A stretch of 5,324 bases of DNA, taken from assembly GCA_028712845.1 (NCBI GenBank), contig JAQTPO010000131.1:1-5324 (forward strand), in the 5' to 3' direction. Under the pieces are notes generated by a model. The model had not been told where the DNA came from and made no database searches. It was given only the letters and a program-made list of their open reading frames with translations. Made by a program: the position numbers and the translations under genes. Origin of the DNA: Dehalococcoidales bacterium. Its GTDB lineage: Bacteria; Chloroflexota; Dehalococcoidia; Dehalococcoidales; Fen-1064. Positions 4,707-5,324 of the stretch are shown one piece after another. Numbering within the stretch: the first letter of the stretch is position 1; each line of letters opens with the position of its first letter.

Positions 4707-5147
4707 TTAGCCCTTGGCTTTTCTATGGTCGGAATATGGTTTAGCTTTCTCCCAGCCTTCAGGGAATATCCGTTTCATCTCTTCATAACATGACTGGCAC
4801 AAAGGGTCGTGTTGCAGCCAAGGCACTACATACTTGTTCCATTCAACCTCTGTCACCGTAGGCGTAGGCAAATTTTTAGCACCGCATCTTGCGCAAACCA
4901 TAGCCCAGTGCAGGTGCGGGATACGCCCGAATTCGTTAAAGAATTTTTCCTGTTGTTTTGCCTGTTTTTTGGCTAGACCCTGTTTAGCTACACCGGAATC
5001 ATGAGACGCATCGATGCGGAGTATTCTATTGTAACAACCGCAGGTTATCAACTGTCCGCCACAGAAAGGGCAGAGCTCACTCTCGCAACCAAACAAATGG
5101 TATTCACCCTCTGCCGCACCACAACAAGAGCAAAAATGTTCGGTCAA
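4707..5147 (-). CDS. Cys-rich putative zinc-ribbon protein of unknown function
   Basis: The 146-residue protein has twelve cysteines grouped in metal-binding patterns: CSCC (6-9), CPFC (26-29) with CGC (36-38), CARC (85-88) and CQSC (117-120). Two treble-clef or zinc-ribbon units are likely, one N-terminal and one C-terminal, joined by a Lys/Gln-rich linker (about 54-70). No signal peptide or membrane segment is seen. I recall similar uncharacterised bacterial proteins with CPFCGGQLI..C and VCARCG segments, but no function. The start is TTG at 5147: an in-frame TGA two codons upstream excludes a longer form, and GAGG (5162-5159) lies upstream with GAGGTGA-like spacing of about nine bases. The gene lies 51 bases downstream of the DUF1385-type gene in the same direction, so cotranscription is likely. 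Confidence 0.75.
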   Translation of the reverse strand: MTEHFCSCCGAAEGEYHLFGCESELCPFCGGQLITCGCYNRILRIDASHDSGVAKQGLAKKQAKQQEKFFNEFGRIPHLHWAMVCARCGAKNLPTPTVTEVEWNKYVVPWLQHDPLCQSCYEEMKRIFPEGWEKAKPYSDHRKAKG

Positions 5148-5198
5148 CGGTCACTTCACCTCGATAAGTATTCGTATCAGGTTTCTGTTAAGCTTCAC

Positions 5199-5324
5199 TT
5201 ATACGCTTGATTGTGGTGATTCTTCCTGGTCGGCTTCTACCGCAGTCTTCATCGCCAGAATGCCCACTTCAAGCTGTTTATCATCCGGCTCACTCGTGGT
5301 GAGAGCCTGTAACCACATACCCGG
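5199..5324 (-). CDS. C-terminal end of a DUF1385 (YqhQ-like) protein (partial)
   Basis: An uninterrupted minus-strand frame enters at the right edge and ends at TAA (5201-5199), giving 41 residues. It begins PGMWLQALTTSEPDDKQLEVGI, matching the conserved C-terminal PGLWLQ.LTT.EPDD.Q.EVA block of the DUF1385 family (YqhQ of Bacillus), a family of unknown function often described as a predicted metal-dependent membrane protein. The last dozen residues (EADQEESPQSSV) are an acidic, low-complexity tail. In several phyla this gene is near rpmE and prfA, which may lie to the right. The N-terminal part is outside the window, so completeness cannot be judged. Confidence 0.7.
   Translation of the reverse strand, partial: PGMWLQALTTSEPDDKQLEVGILAMKTAVEADQEESPQSSV

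Noticed and set aside
4670..4712. Bidirectional intrinsic terminator between hisI and the leftward gene
   Set aside because: Only short 5-base pairings and no clear GC-rich stem with a T-run are visible in the 16-base gap and its edges.
5001..5210. Plus-strand open frame opposite the zinc-ribbon gene
   Set aside because: It is antisense to a Cys-patterned protein and to the gap after the DUF1385-type gene, with no recognisable family or start signals.

Overview
The window is an ordinary bacterial chromosomal segment of about 5.3 kb with moderate GC content and short leaders. The full-length hisA and hisI products read like those of Chloroflexota (Dehalococcoidia-like). That placement is inferred from remembered protein style, not from a search. 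The many small palindromic repeats would also fit an environmental genome of that kind.

Layout, left to right. The first 19 bases are the start of a leftward gene, with a strong ribosome binding site and a good sigma70-type promoter at 40-69. Positions 78-300 hold a cluster of GTCATTCC...GGAATCC-type palindromic repeats with no real gene. A rightward block follows: trpS (tryptophanyl-tRNA synthetase, 402-1379) and a biotin-dependent acyl-CoA carboxylase carboxyltransferase subunit (1423-2994). Next is a small four-helix-bundle (23S rRNA intervening-sequence family) gene at 3076-3435, enclosed by GCTGATAGCTGACAGC-type repeats, and then hisA (3464-4180). A second palindromic repeat (4201-4288) and a dyad-plus-extended -10 promoter region (4304-4355) precede hisI (4379-4690). 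The right end is leftward: a Cys-rich putative zinc-ribbon protein (4707-5147, TTG start) downstream of the C-terminal end of a DUF1385-type protein (5199 to the window edge).

How the genes relate. hisA and hisI encode two histidine-biosynthesis steps around the PRFAR branch. HisI makes ProFAR from phosphoribosyl-AMP and HisA isomerises ProFAR to PRFAR. hisF, commonly found between hisA and hisI, is absent here, and the two genes are split by a repeat and a new promoter. trpS and the carboxyltransferase share direction and a 43-base gap but have no evident metabolic link.

The most notable points are three. hisA appears to lack any ATG, GTG or TTG start that would keep its catalytic Asp8; a well-spaced AGGAG sits before an ATA codon. 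The four-helix-bundle gene sits in a 455-base cassette whose ends carry an 11-base direct repeat and a 12-base inverted repeat, abutting the stop codon of one gene and lying just before the ribosome binding site of the next. A clean palindrome lies directly upstream of the hisI promoter. I see no defence system, CRISPR array, integrase, transposase or RNA gene, and nothing that amounts to a clear new multi-gene system.
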